A DNA stretch of 64,000 nucleotides from Mastigias papua. Taxonomy: Eukaryota; Cnidaria; Scyphozoa; Rhizostomeae; Mastigiidae. The notes under the pieces were generated by a model, which searched no databases, was not told the DNA's origin, and worked only from the letters and a program-made list of their open reading frames with translations. The position numbers were made by a program, and so were the translations under genes. The stretch is taken from the NCBI GenBank assembly GCA_964019165.1, contig OZ025276.1, positions 7,413,820-7,477,819 of the forward strand. The letters are read 5' to 3'. Shown here piece after piece: positions 1 through 9,790 of this stretch. Every line of letters starts with the position of its first letter. Within the stretch, counting starts at the first letter, position 1.

Positions 1-319
1 TCAAGTAAAGCCGGTATTTCGAGCGTTTTTGCAAGCTATGTTGCTTGAACTGTTCCTATATTTTCAAGATAAGTCTCGTGAGGCTCGTTTCGTCGATTAC
101 ATTGTTTTTGGAAGATAAAAATTATGTCCAAATACCGATTTGGGTAGGAGCACTGCCGGAGGGACAGAATGATAGACACCCACGTGACATGACGTCACAG
201 AGATGACTTACAGAATTTTAGATATCACAATCGTTTTTAGCACCATCGATTACCCCTTGACCAACCAACACATTGCAGGTATAACGTGTTTTGAAAAATT
301 TCAATACCAGACAATACCC
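1..319. other. No recognised feature
   Basis: I see no convincing exon, repeat or RNA gene here. Open frames are short and carry no recognisable motif. Confidence 0.5.
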
Positions 320-581
320 GACAAAAGTCCTGGGACACTTTGCACTTTTTGCAGTCTGCAACAAACTTTCATTCCCCTCTCCCCCTGAAACAATGTTGGT
401 TTTCTGGAGAAGTACCTGCGATAATGGGAAAATTTCGCGTGCACGCCAACTTCAAATGTACCACAAACGTTCCAACATTGTTCTAGGGGGAAGGGGGGTG
501 CATGTTTGTAGCAACTATGACAATATGTAGAGGAAAATGGTTTTTTATCTGTTTCTTCTAAGTGTCCCAAGGACTTTTGTC
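320..581. mobile_element. Foldback (long inverted repeat) MITE
   Basis: The ends are inverted copies: gacaaaagtcctgggacact at 320-339 pairs with agtgtcccaaggacttttgtc at 561-581 with one mismatch. Pairing continues inward: the stretch around 355-403 is an inverted copy of about 470-515, including the pyrimidine-rich run near 372-387 against the purine-rich run near 484-498. Only a short centre near 405-468 is unpaired. No transposase is encoded, so this is a non-autonomous element of unknown superfamily. No clear target-site duplication was found. Open frames on both strands here follow from the symmetry and are not genes. Confidence 0.7.
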
Positions 582-1055
582 CACTATTGTAGTTATTATG
601 AAAGAGTGTTCAATAAATGATGAGTGGTGGACTCACCAAGTTTGGTTTTCTCGGCCAATGTATACTGCCCCTTAGTTTTTATGGGCATCTCTTACTTAAG
701 GTGCCTGTTTTGTTTTACCTGTAAAAATAGCACTCTAGTGTTTAAATACTTTATTGTTTTACTGTTAGTAAAAAGTTTAAGTTTTGTATGACCGTGTTGC
801 CAGAGTTTTATTCAATAACTGTGAATGAGTGATAACCACTAGTTCTAACTTCTGATAAAAGCTAATAGGTTGAAGTTGTTTAGAAAAAATACCTAAGTTA
901 TATCTACTTTGAGCCTTATAGTATGGAGGCTATTAAATCCTGGCTGCAAGCCATGTTTTATATGCATTTATTTTTTCGTCTATAGCATTACTATCTTATC
1001 ATTAATTTGTCTATGGAGAAGTTTTGACTTGTCAGTTTTTATCATAGCTTTTCAG
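582..1055. other. AT-rich sequence without recognised feature
   Basis: There is no supported gene. An AATAAA at about 611 could be a polyadenylation signal, but no upstream coding region is recognised. Confidence 0.4.
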
Positions 1056-1237
1056 TGTCATCAGACCTAGATCTGTGGTGCTATTGACTGCTAAACCAAA
1101 AAGCAGCTTTCAATTAGAAGAAGTTAAAGATAGCGGCCTCGATGCTCTTTATCAGCTTAGGTGTGATGCTTATGAGGGAAGAACCAATATTCCTACATTG
1201 CCACGACCAAACTTAGTTAAAGATTTACCAGCTGCAG
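1056..1237 (+). CDS. Candidate internal exon, product not recognised
   Basis: An open frame lies between a plausible acceptor (ttttcag ending at 1055) and a weak donor (gtttga from 1238). Read with codons starting at 1057 it gives about 60 residues of soluble, protein-like composition, with segments such as QLEEVKDSGLDALYQLRCDA and PTLPRPNLVKDLP. Without splicing, the frame runs into intron-like sequence and stops at 1299. I do not recognise a family, and no partner exon was identified on either side. It may be one exon of a gene extending left or right, or a chance open frame. Confidence 0.35.
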
Positions 1238-1735
1238 GTTTGATCTTTCATCATTCTATCCTCTCTATCAATTGTTACCTTATAGGCAAATACGACTAAG
1301 CTGTATCTTGTTTTTTCACTTTTGTTTAATTGATATGCTGACAATAAAGAATGAAGTAGACCAATCTTAATTTTGTAGAGCATGAGTTTTCAGTTGTAGA
1401 TCGATAGGTTAGCTCTACAGTTCATAAAATAGCCCAAATTTGTACCACACTGACACTGACATGGCTTTGGTTTTTACAATTTTGGTAGAACTGTGTTTTG
1501 TCTGTGAAAATGTTGTTTTGAGTTGGTTCGATCTGAAGTATAAGAACTTGGGTAGAGACTGGTCATGGGCATGCTCTCTTCCACTGGTGATATGTGCACT
1601 CCAAGTAATTTTGAGCTTCAACTGCTAATACATAGCAGCTCCTTTTCTTCAGCAGATTATTTTGTTTCTGAATAATATATTTACTTAAAGGACAAAGTAG
1701 TCCCAAATGAATCCATTGAGGAGCCATTCATTTAA

Positions 1736-2420
1736 CAGATACAGGCCTTGTCATTTAGCGCGTGCGATCGCACGCGCACGCGCCCACACACGCGCAAATC
1801 ACAATTGCGCGTGCGATGGGTCGCACGCGCGAACAGATTTATTGAGAGCTCATTGAAACCCCAATTCCAATTTTGCCATTTTGAAAGTTTTTTGGCATTT
1901 ATCTTTTCCCCGAAATTTACATGATAACATAATAACATGCTGACCTCAATTATCACCACTTATTTCCGACGTTCGAGTGCAGTGTTTAGCGTTTGAATTA
2001 GAACCACTTCGCAAAAATGTTTTATTGTCAATCAAACTAGCAATGACAGGTTAACAGGATGCTGATGATGATTCTATGGGCAGCTCGGGCATTTTGCAAT
2101 TGATGCCGATGGCGAAGATTTTGAGGACGATTCTTATGATGATTCAAGTAATAGTTATGATGATGATTTTGATCCCTTTGACTAGCCGGATGATGAAGAA
2201 GTGTTTTACGTTTAAAACCTGAACTAGTTTCTTTTCTATAAAACATGTTTTTTCCATAAATCTCACTTCTATTGTATGTTTTTCCTCTTTTGCATTGTTT
2301 CTTGATCCCCTTTGTCCGTAAGTAGAAATTTTCTTACAAGTGCGATCGCACGCGCAAATTCATTTGCGTGTGCTAATTACCGCACGCGCGGTATTTTCCT
2401 CATGACAAGGCCTGCAGATA
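1736..2420. mobile_element. DNA transposon with TIRs, subterminal palindromes and 6-bp flanking repeat
   Basis: The element runs 1742-2414. It begins caggccttgtcat and ends atgacaaggcctg, a 13-bp perfect inverted repeat, flanked by cagata at 1736-1741 and 2415-2420. Just inside the left end is a 20-bp perfect palindrome (1758-1777, centre gcgatcgc) and a hairpin near 1806-1829. The right subterminal region carries matching GC-rich palindromic motifs at about 2340-2392. The interior has an acidic Asp/Ser-rich open stretch (about 2095-2185) that could be the tail of a lost transposase ORF. The ends resemble hAT ends, but the repeat I see is 6 bp rather than the usual 8, so the superfamily is uncertain. 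Confidence 0.7.
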
Positions 2421-3888
2421 CTTGATTTACAGAACATGAAATGATTGAAAATGCGTAATTTATGCTGTTATGTTGTTTGTTGTTTGTTGGCATAAAGTAT
2501 ATGCTGTTAGTTGTTTGTTGCCTATATATGTTGAACAATTTGTTAGGTCTTCCACAATGCAAATTGTATAGGCTGTTAGTCTTATAATATATCATACTTT
2601 GTGCTTTAGACTTGAGAATGAACTCTGTTGGCTATGCAGGTGTTAGGTGCATTGTCTTTTTGTCTTAGTTGTGTTTCACTGTTTATATGCCATGTTGCAT
2701 ATAGAGATAGTTGCCTTGCCACAGCAGCTTGTCCCAGGTTTACGTTCTTAGCATAAACTACAGTATCTCAAGACTGGGCAAATTAGCTTCTTCAATATTG
2801 GTAGTGTAATGTGTCTAAGTTTTTACCAATGACATACCATTGGCTTCCCTGAGATTCAAAAGTCATTGCTTGCTCTCTTAATAATTGCAGATATATGGCT
2901 ATATTCTCTACCAGCAATACTTATTTAATTACGAAAAAGCCCTTTTCATTGCCTCATATATAATTGAAATTGTAAATATGATTGGGTTTCCTGAGGTCTG
3001 AGTTTATCTATCTTAATCAAACCGGTTCATGTGTAAACTGAAACAAATCAACTCAACATGACTCTATCAAATTTCACAAAGCGTCCTGCTTAATCATCTA
3101 CCATGCATGAAGTTCATATGTTCAAAATTTATTATTTGCAAGCATATTAGAAATTAAAACCTTGCAAATGATGGTTAGATATGTCTGCCGGAGAAAAAAA
3201 TGGCCATTCAAGATGTTGGACAATGCTTAATCAGCTTGCCTTTGCAAGCACAACTAAGTAAATGTGTAGGACTATGGATTCCATAAAAGTGGAATTATCC
3301 CTTTCATTAGCTGCATTGGAGCTGAATACTTCATTATGGCAACAATTTGTTCTCTGTGAATACCAGAGTTTTTACTGCATTCCGAGACCTAGAGCTGCTA
3401 GAATATTTTTCTTGACATTTGAAAGAATTGCTTTGAAAGCCAATTGGTTTCCTGCACAAAGTTGGAGGAAGTAACTGCCGAGGTGGTTTAGCTATTGGAT
3501 AGCAGATAAATCATTTTTTGTCCATATTGCTGGTGCTGAAGACAGAGTTTTCTGTAGTTGTATATAACAGTTCTTCTCTTAATATTCCATAGTGTCGAAT
3601 ATTTATCTGTAGTATCTAGCACATTGATGTCGCGTAAGCCGTAAACTCCAAAAGGATTTTTATCTTACGCGATTTTTAAACGCCCATTGCTGTCGGCTTA
3701 GCCACTCAGAAACTACGAGGATTATCGTATAGACAAAGAAATATTTCTTGTGATTACCTTTTGCCAGTTGTGTTCACCCATAACGGTTAGATACACTGAA
3801 CAGGACAAGATTACTATCTGCTGATTGACTTATATACAAATGATCGAATTGCAACCTGGAGATTGCAACTTGTAGCACATGCTACAGC
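2421..3888. other. Intergenic sequence upstream of the GPCR
   Basis: I found no supported gene or repeat. A short inverted pair near 3631-3672 (cgcgtaag and cttacgcg) is the only structure noticed. The GPCR promoter presumably lies here, but no clear TATA or initiator could be assigned. Confidence 0.4.
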
Positions 3889-5853
3889 ATGTGTTTGCTT
3901 TTTTTCATAGTAATAGCTTCAGGAGAAACATTCTGGACTTTTCTTTTTCCAATTTCAAATATAATTGTATGGATTAGAGTCGTTAATGTTGAAACTCGCA
4001 AAATCACCTGTATTCCGTACGGACGACAAATGGATCCGGTTTTGGTAAAAGTTCTGTTGGGAACATCTGGTAGTGTTTCTATCTTGCTGAACTTTGCTCT
4101 GGTTATCATAATGCACATCGAGCCTCTTTTATGCAAAGAGTTCAGTAACATATTCATCTATCATTTATTAATAGCAAATATGTTGATTGGCATGAATGAT
4201 GTTTTCCAAGCAATTATATATCAGTTTTATGATGCAGAGGGAAGACAAACCTATTGGCTATTGATTAAGATTGGCCTTGCTGTATTAGTTGCGTCCTACA
4301 TTGGTTCACTATTGCAAGTTATATCCATGACGATTTGCAGGCTGTTGGCGATTCTGTTCCCCCTTAGGGAGAAAGTACTTTTGAGATATTCTCGTTTACG
4401 TGTAATCGCCTTCTCGAATTGGGGAATATCATTTATTATTTTCAGCCTTACAGTTCCGATTGCTTTGTGCACACAATACTTGCCAGCTTTTTATGGCTAT
4501 ATCATTACAGTGACACTTTTCGTGTCAAGTATAATACTTTTAGCTGCCTATGCTATACAGCTAAAAGTAACATTACGCCATATCCGTTGTATTAAATCAA
4601 GTCAACCTATGACTTCATATAGTTTAGCAAATACTTTCTCTCCTAGTTCTGCTAAGCTCGATCAGAAGCCCACCTTCCACCGTATTAGTCTGATGCTGCG
4701 TAAAAGTCGTAAGTCCTCTATAGTCTCTTACAATAACTCCTCCGTAGCTGAATACAGCATACACAAGAAAGTATCAGAGGGAGATATTGGTTATTTGGAA
4801 GCGGAGAGAAAACCACCAAAGTTGAATTCAGATCTCTCTGACTCATACAATGTGCATATTTTCGACGAGGACATAGCTAAAGCTGCAGGCGATGTCCAGA
4901 GCCTTTGCCTCTCTAAGGCTGGTGATAGATTTGCTCTCGAAAATGGGAAGAAGTCTAGTCAAGAAGACTTTGGGTCTGGTTTGATAAAATGCACCTGTAG
5001 TGTAAGGAAGAATCTGAAAGCAAACATTGTAGAATACACTTCAGAAAATTGTGCTTGCCTTCAAGTGTCATGTTTTGAAGCAGAACGAAATGGTAAAATA
5101 GTAAATAACATAACGATTGTAGGGGAGAGGTTTATTGGCAATGATATTGCTATTAAACATTTGGAATCGAACTTTAGGAAGATAATTTTTTCTCATGACA
5201 ATCAGAAGGAAGTATGTTTGCTTGATACAAAGTCTGAAAAGGTGGTTGCAGGGTCATTTCCTTTGTTGTCAGTGGTCGACAATGATCTGTCTCGTAGTTC
5301 AAAAGGCGAAAGGTATAACCTACCTTCTGAAGAGTATGAAACAAATAGTTCTTGCGACATTGAGCTGATTCTTAATGAATCCTGTGCACATGACGGGAAA
5401 ATGCTAAGCAAAGAGGGCGTGAAAGAAAATGCCATTGTCTCTGAATGTCAGAAGCCTTTAGTGATTGTGAAAGATGGCGTCGGAGAAAGTGCCCCCCAAG
5501 AAGCAAGAATAAGTCGTGATGCGGAACTTTTACTGACATCTAGAAGAAACCATTTGCCAATCAATGATCGCAGAGTATTACCAAATGTGTTTAAAGTAAA
5601 GCAGAAACTCCGTGCTCTGCTACACTGCATAGGAATATTGCTGGCTTTCGTTGTAACTTGGCTTCTCACCGCTCTTGGAGCATTTGGGTTGCTTATAAAC
5701 AGCCCAGTACTAACATCTGCTTTTCTGTCTGATGTGGCTGACATCATGATAGGGTTTGGGGCTTCATTCAATTCTGTGATTTATGTGGTTACAAATAAAA
5801 AATTGCGAAGAAGCATCGCAAGGAGATTACTGAGATTGAAACATTGTTTTTAA
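3889..5853 (+). CDS. Orphan rhodopsin-like GPCR with very long third intracellular loop
   Basis: A single open frame of 654 codons plus TAA, with no intron. From the first Met, TM1 is about 52-75, TM2 88-110, TM3 125-152, TM4 166-188, TM5 198-222, TM6 575-598 and TM7 612-634. The loop between TM5 and TM6, about 228-570, is some 340 residues, Ser-rich and charged, with a Cys cluster near 365-400. Class A landmarks are degenerate: Asn in TM1 is kept (LLNFALV), the TM2 Asp is Asn (LLIAN), DRY reads CRL, CWxP reads VVTW, and NPxxY reads NSVIY. The Cys normally at the top of TM3 is Ile. An in-frame stop lies at 3841. The start may be 3889, giving a hydrophobic leader, or the Met at 4030, giving 607 aa. 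The fold assignment is firm. The ligand is unknown, and G-protein coupling is doubtful given the altered motifs. Confidence 0.85.
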   Translation: MCLLFFIVIASGETFWTFLFPISNIIVWIRVVNVETRKITCIPYGRQMDPVLVKVLLGTSGSVSILLNFALVIIMHIEPLLCKEFSNIFIYHLLIANMLIGMNDVFQAIIYQFYDAEGRQTYWLLIKIGLAVLVASYIGSLLQVISMTICRLLAILFPLREKVLLRYSRLRVIAFSNWGISFIIFSLTVPIALCTQYLPAFYGYIITVTLFVSSIILLAAYAIQLKVTLRHIRCIKSSQPMTSYSLANTFSPSSAKLDQKPTFHRISLMLRKSRKSSIVSYNNSSVAEYSIHKKVSEGDIGYLEAERKPPKLNSDLSDSYNVHIFDEDIAKAAGDVQSLCLSKAGDRFALENGKKSSQEDFGSGLIKCTCSVRKNLKANIVEYTSENCACLQVSCFEAERNGKIVNNITIVGERFIGNDIAIKHLESNFRKIIFSHDNQKEVCLLDTKSEKVVAGSFPLLSVVDNDLSRSSKGERYNLPSEEYETNSSCDIELILNESCAHDGKMLSKEGVKENAIVSECQKPLVIVKDGVGESAPQEARISRDAELLLTSRRNHLPINDRRVLPNVFKVKQKLRALLHCIGILLAFVVTWLLTALGAFGLLINSPVLTSAFLSDVADIMIGFGASFNSVIYVVTNKKLRRSIARRLLRLKHCF

Positions 5854-7473
5854 CTCACCTGCAGTATCACCCAGAAAGAATGAAACCAGGAAATTCTATT
5901 AAATCTCCGAAGATATCGTGAAATGTTACTTTGTTAGAGGATTTTCTGAATTTCAACGGATTTCTTTGTATGTATACGATACATAAATTATTGTCATAGC
6001 TTCAAAGACATTAAAAATGACTAGAAATGAGTAATTTCAGATACTTTGGTGCCCCCAACGAACTATGAGATCTCCATATGTAGATTAGTTAAAGGTGTCC
6101 ATTCAAAGAAGTTGTAGATAAATGCAGTGATATATGGATTTGAAGTTATGAAATAGTGTAGAAATTCCTTAGTGCAAATGCTTAGTTTGATGTCAGAAGG
6201 GAAGGAGTTATCTGAATTTCATGCCAGCTTTGACTAAGTGATATAATATAGACGAGAGTGTTGCAGGGTCATAGCTCAAAATGCTTAGAAAGCTAGATTG
6301 TTTGTTTTAGTTTTAACACACTGCCAAGTCCAGTCAATTCCAGCAATTTTGTACATACTGGCAACGGAGACACTGCACTTTGATGTGACTGCTGTAAAAT
6401 CATTTGCTCCAATTTTGGATGAAGACTGTTTCAAAGGCGTGCAGAAGGTATGTTTCTTTTGCATTTGGCTTTTAAGAAGTATTGCGTCGCTTTTAGTTTG
6501 TTGGCACTTCACAGCTTTGCAGAATTCGACATTCTTCGTATTCAAGATCCATTTGCACTTGCCTGGTCTTCATATCTTCGTGTTTCATCTGCTTCCAGAG
6601 GCTGCACTGTGTACTTCTGTAACAGAAGTATCTACGCAGACTTTCCAATTGTTCATATCCCGTATGCAATAACTATTGTGTATATCTATTGTAGAACTCT
6701 GACGTGAATGTAAAGGAGGCCCTAAAAGAGCTTTGCAAATTGGATATCCCGGACTGTGGAGTTTACATTTAGATGAAGTCATTTCTAACATCATTTAGAA
6801 GCTTCTTTAATTACATTTCCCAAGAGGTGTAAAGTAGTAGGACGTCATTTTTATAGATTTTATGTATGGAGCCCGTCTGTCACCAAAATGTTCTTTGTGA
6901 TTGGGGGTACCGAACCTTATATTTTCCTTCACTTGATGTTTCCCTTGGCAGGCTTGTATTCCTTGCATCAGGTTGTCCAGTCAAAGTATTATATAAGCAA
7001 CATTTACCATTAGACTCTTCTATTATATATGATTAGTCTCCCAAGTCTCTTTGTGCGAGATGCTAGGCGCACGAAGGAAATGCTTAAGCAGTGAAAATTT
7101 ATTTATGATTCTCGTTGCAAGGACATTAGTTTCAGTGATAGGTTTGATTAAAAGATCGGTAGTTTACCCGAGGGCTTTGTAGATTTTTGTAACGTGCTAC
7201 CCCGATTTATGGGATCAGAATCCCAATACACTCTGATTTCCTTGCAAGAAAGTATCCTGCATATGGTACACAGTTCATAAGGATACATAGAAGTATGTTG
7301 ATAAATTTTGGTAGGGTTCATTTAGACTAATAAGATTATATCTTGCAAAGTCTTGCAACAGAAAAATGCTTCGAAATATGTTTCTTTGCTTACTCTGGAT
7401 GAGAAACTTGGCTGCCATTTGCGTGATTAGCTTGATATTGGTTGGAGCACTATGGTAGGTGGCATCAGGATAA
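5854..7473. other. GPCR downstream region
   Basis: ATTAAA at 6010-6015 is a candidate polyadenylation signal for the GPCR. Open stretches at 6298-6447 (ending aag|gtatgt, donor-like) and 6490-6700 look somewhat protein-like, but I could not join them in frame or recognise a family, so no gene is called. Confidence 0.35.
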
Positions 7474-7494
7474 CCCCCTCCCCCCCCCCCCCCC
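7474..7494. repeat. Poly(C) tract
   Basis: A near-pure C run broken by a single T. Such runs are prone to length errors in assembly. Confidence 0.9.
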
Positions 7495-7939
7495 AGTTCA
7501 ATTTAGAAACTTCAGAGGAATGTTGCGAAGCTGCAAAGTTTGTTGTACCACAATTTCGTTCTTCATTTATGTATCCATTGAATTCTTGACAGTTTTGAGT
7601 AGTCAAACCTACTGATATGGAATTAATCAACTGCACAACAATATATGTAGACGAAATCTGTTTTGCTATTGCACCGTTCCGCGATGTTCTCAATTCTCTT
7701 TATTACTTTAGTAAACATCAGAAGAAGGATTTATTTGTAGATCGAACATTTGAGACTAGATCCCCTTCCCGATGCTCTCTGCCTTATAAGATCTGCCCAA
7801 TTAGGTCATAATGAGCCTAGTTTTCAGATCCATTGCCTCTGCTAGTTTCCTCAAATCCCTATTTATTAGGTATTTTCATTGAGCTTGACTTGAAATTCCT
7901 TCACAATCCAATGAGAAACAGCATGGCTACGAGAAACTA

Positions 7940-8010
7940 CCCTCCTTATTTTAATGAAAATCGGCCCACTTGTCAGTGGATCAACGTTAGCTCACAGAGT
8001 AAGCTTATCA
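7940..8010 (-). repeat. Diverged ~70-bp repeat unit, reverse orientation
   Basis: The segment atgaaaatcggcccacttg, then ctcacagagtaagctta, matches the reverse complement of the ~70-bp repeat at 40440-41610 (tttcatcaaaacc ... gagc ... cttac). It is a single, weakly matching unit. Confidence 0.35.
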
Positions 8011-8491
8011 GAACACAAAACCTGCTATGTACTGTATGATAGGATATATTTCGAACTTTGCGTTCATTGTCAGTTAAAACTCGCAGAAAGTAGACAGGCA
8101 GGTCTTTATACAAAGTGCTATAGCAAACAAGAGGTCCTATGAGAATATAGAACTTAAGACAATCAAAGAAATACAGGACAACAATGAATTAACATGAAAC
8201 ACGCTATAACGAGCTATTCATCTCTTTGTTCCTAACTTCGTCCCTTGTGCTGCGTTCAGGTATTAGACTCCTGATCTACAAGACTTCTAGAGTTGGCAGA
8301 TGACTTGGACCTTTTGTTGCTGTATCTATACCTCATATATGCTGATAATTGGCCTTCTGTTTGTCACAGTTCCAGAAATTGGATTTGACTGCACCTTCCT
8401 TTTGTTCTTCTGTTTATTGAAACAAGTAACGAAATCTCGTCTTGTTTGACCGACATAGCTGGAAATGCATCCTGGACACTTAAAGTAAGTA

Positions 8492-8806
8492 TACCGTATA
8501 TGCTCGAATTAGCCCCCCTTGGGGCTTATTTAATTGTATGCTTTTTGTGTGGGACTTATTCAAGGGGACTTATAAAATTATTTGACACATGTCGCATAAA
8601 AAGCTCATTTGCAAAGGTCCTATTCTTCATAGTATTAAAACAACAGTCTAAATTTAAGCATTAGTCTTTATCAAAGTCTTCATCATCGTCTGGGGTGGGG
8701 GGAGGTTATTCGAAGGAGGGACTTCTTATCAATTTGAAGTTCTAGCATGGTGACTTATTCGAGGTGGGGACTTATTCAAGGGGGGCCAATTCGAGGATTT
8801 ACCGTA
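8492..8806. mobile_element. MITE with ~28-bp terminal inverted repeats
   Basis: The left end (taccgtatatgctcgaatta, then a C-rich run) and the reverse complement of the right end (tacggtaaatcctcgaattg, then a C-rich run) match over about 28 bp with four or five differences. The interior has repeated phrases such as gacttattcaaggggact and gacttattcgaggtgggg. TA flanks both ends, as expected for a Tc1/mariner-type target duplication. No coding capacity. Confidence 0.7.
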
Positions 8807-8839
8807 TTTCCTTGGATTTTACTGCAATTCAGGCCAATT

Positions 8840-9235
8840 ATCTATAGGTCGATTTTGCTCAAAACATTATAAGTATAGCTTTGGGGATGTTGACAGTACG
8901 ATGATTCATTGCTGACTCGAAATTTGCTCACGAAGTGAGGTTGTAGAGATAACATTTATAATGAAATTTAAGTAATGTGAAGATGCTTTGCTTTTTGTTA
9001 TGGCCTAGGATCTTTGATGAAACTCATCGCACCTTCCACGTCAACAATTGTGTTACGTAGAGTATGGTTATAACCAGGGGATTTTTAAATAAAAATCAGG
9101 CCACTTGTACCTGCATCGAGTTTGGTTTGGAAAAGGCAGGATGCAGCATTGGGGTCTAGATGAAAGCCACTGACTTTGGCTCAAAAAGTAAGATGATAAG
9201 TCTTTGGCTTTTGATGAGAAGCAGCCCTATGTTTG
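8840..9235 (-). repeat. Diverged ~70-bp tandem repeats, reverse orientation
   Basis: Phrases such as ggctcaaaaagtaagatgat, then agtctttggcttttgatgag (9180-9220), match the reverse complement of the ~70-bp unit downstream of the SDR genes. Weaker copies lie at about 8850-8960 and 9095-9125. The array is degenerate and its edges are uncertain. Confidence 0.45.
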
Positions 9236-9505
9236 CATTTCTAATATGATGTAATTCCATTTCGTGATAAACAATAAATTCCAAGTTACAAAATTTTCAT
9301 TCACTTTTTTTAGGGCTGCTTTTTTCACGCACTATTTAAAAATTAATAGATATCCTGATCTCCTATTTGGCCAACCGCCTCATTAAAGTATTTAGATTCC
9401 AGTGGTATAACAATGTTCTGGAGAACACTTCTAAGCTTAATTCTGTTTGTTTCTCATCTTATAATAATCTTATAATAAGTGCATTGCGTGCTGTTTCCCC
9501 CAAAC

Positions 9506-9790
9506 TACAGTAAAACTTCGTTAATTTGAACTCGTGCCTATAGCGTCTCAGAGCTTCGATTTCAAGTGCATAGTTGAAAAGTTGAAGCTTACTTGCAGAT
9601 TTTCTTAGAGTTTGGCTGTTTGCTTTGTTGTGTATATCCCATATCAACGTCCTTCCAATTTTGAAGCGCAGAACTGTCATGATAATCAGCAAGGAGAATT
9701 TTGTGTGCTTGATTTTGACTTGGTTTGCTATAGTAGACATGGTAATCGCACGCTCACATCGATAAGTTTATGAGAGTTGGTGCTTCTTAG
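9506..9790. mobile_element. Possible pogo/Tigger-like end
   Basis: The sequence cagtaaaacttcgttaattt at 9508-9527 resembles the terminal inverted repeats of Tigger/pogo elements, which typically begin CAGT and contain a CTTCGTTAAT-like core. I found no matching second end and no recognisable transposase, so this is weak. Confidence 0.25.

Noticed and set aside
6298..6707. Two overlapping ORFs downstream of the GPCR that look partly protein-like
   Set aside because: I could not join them at splice sites in one frame or recognise a family; mentioned only in the gap entry.
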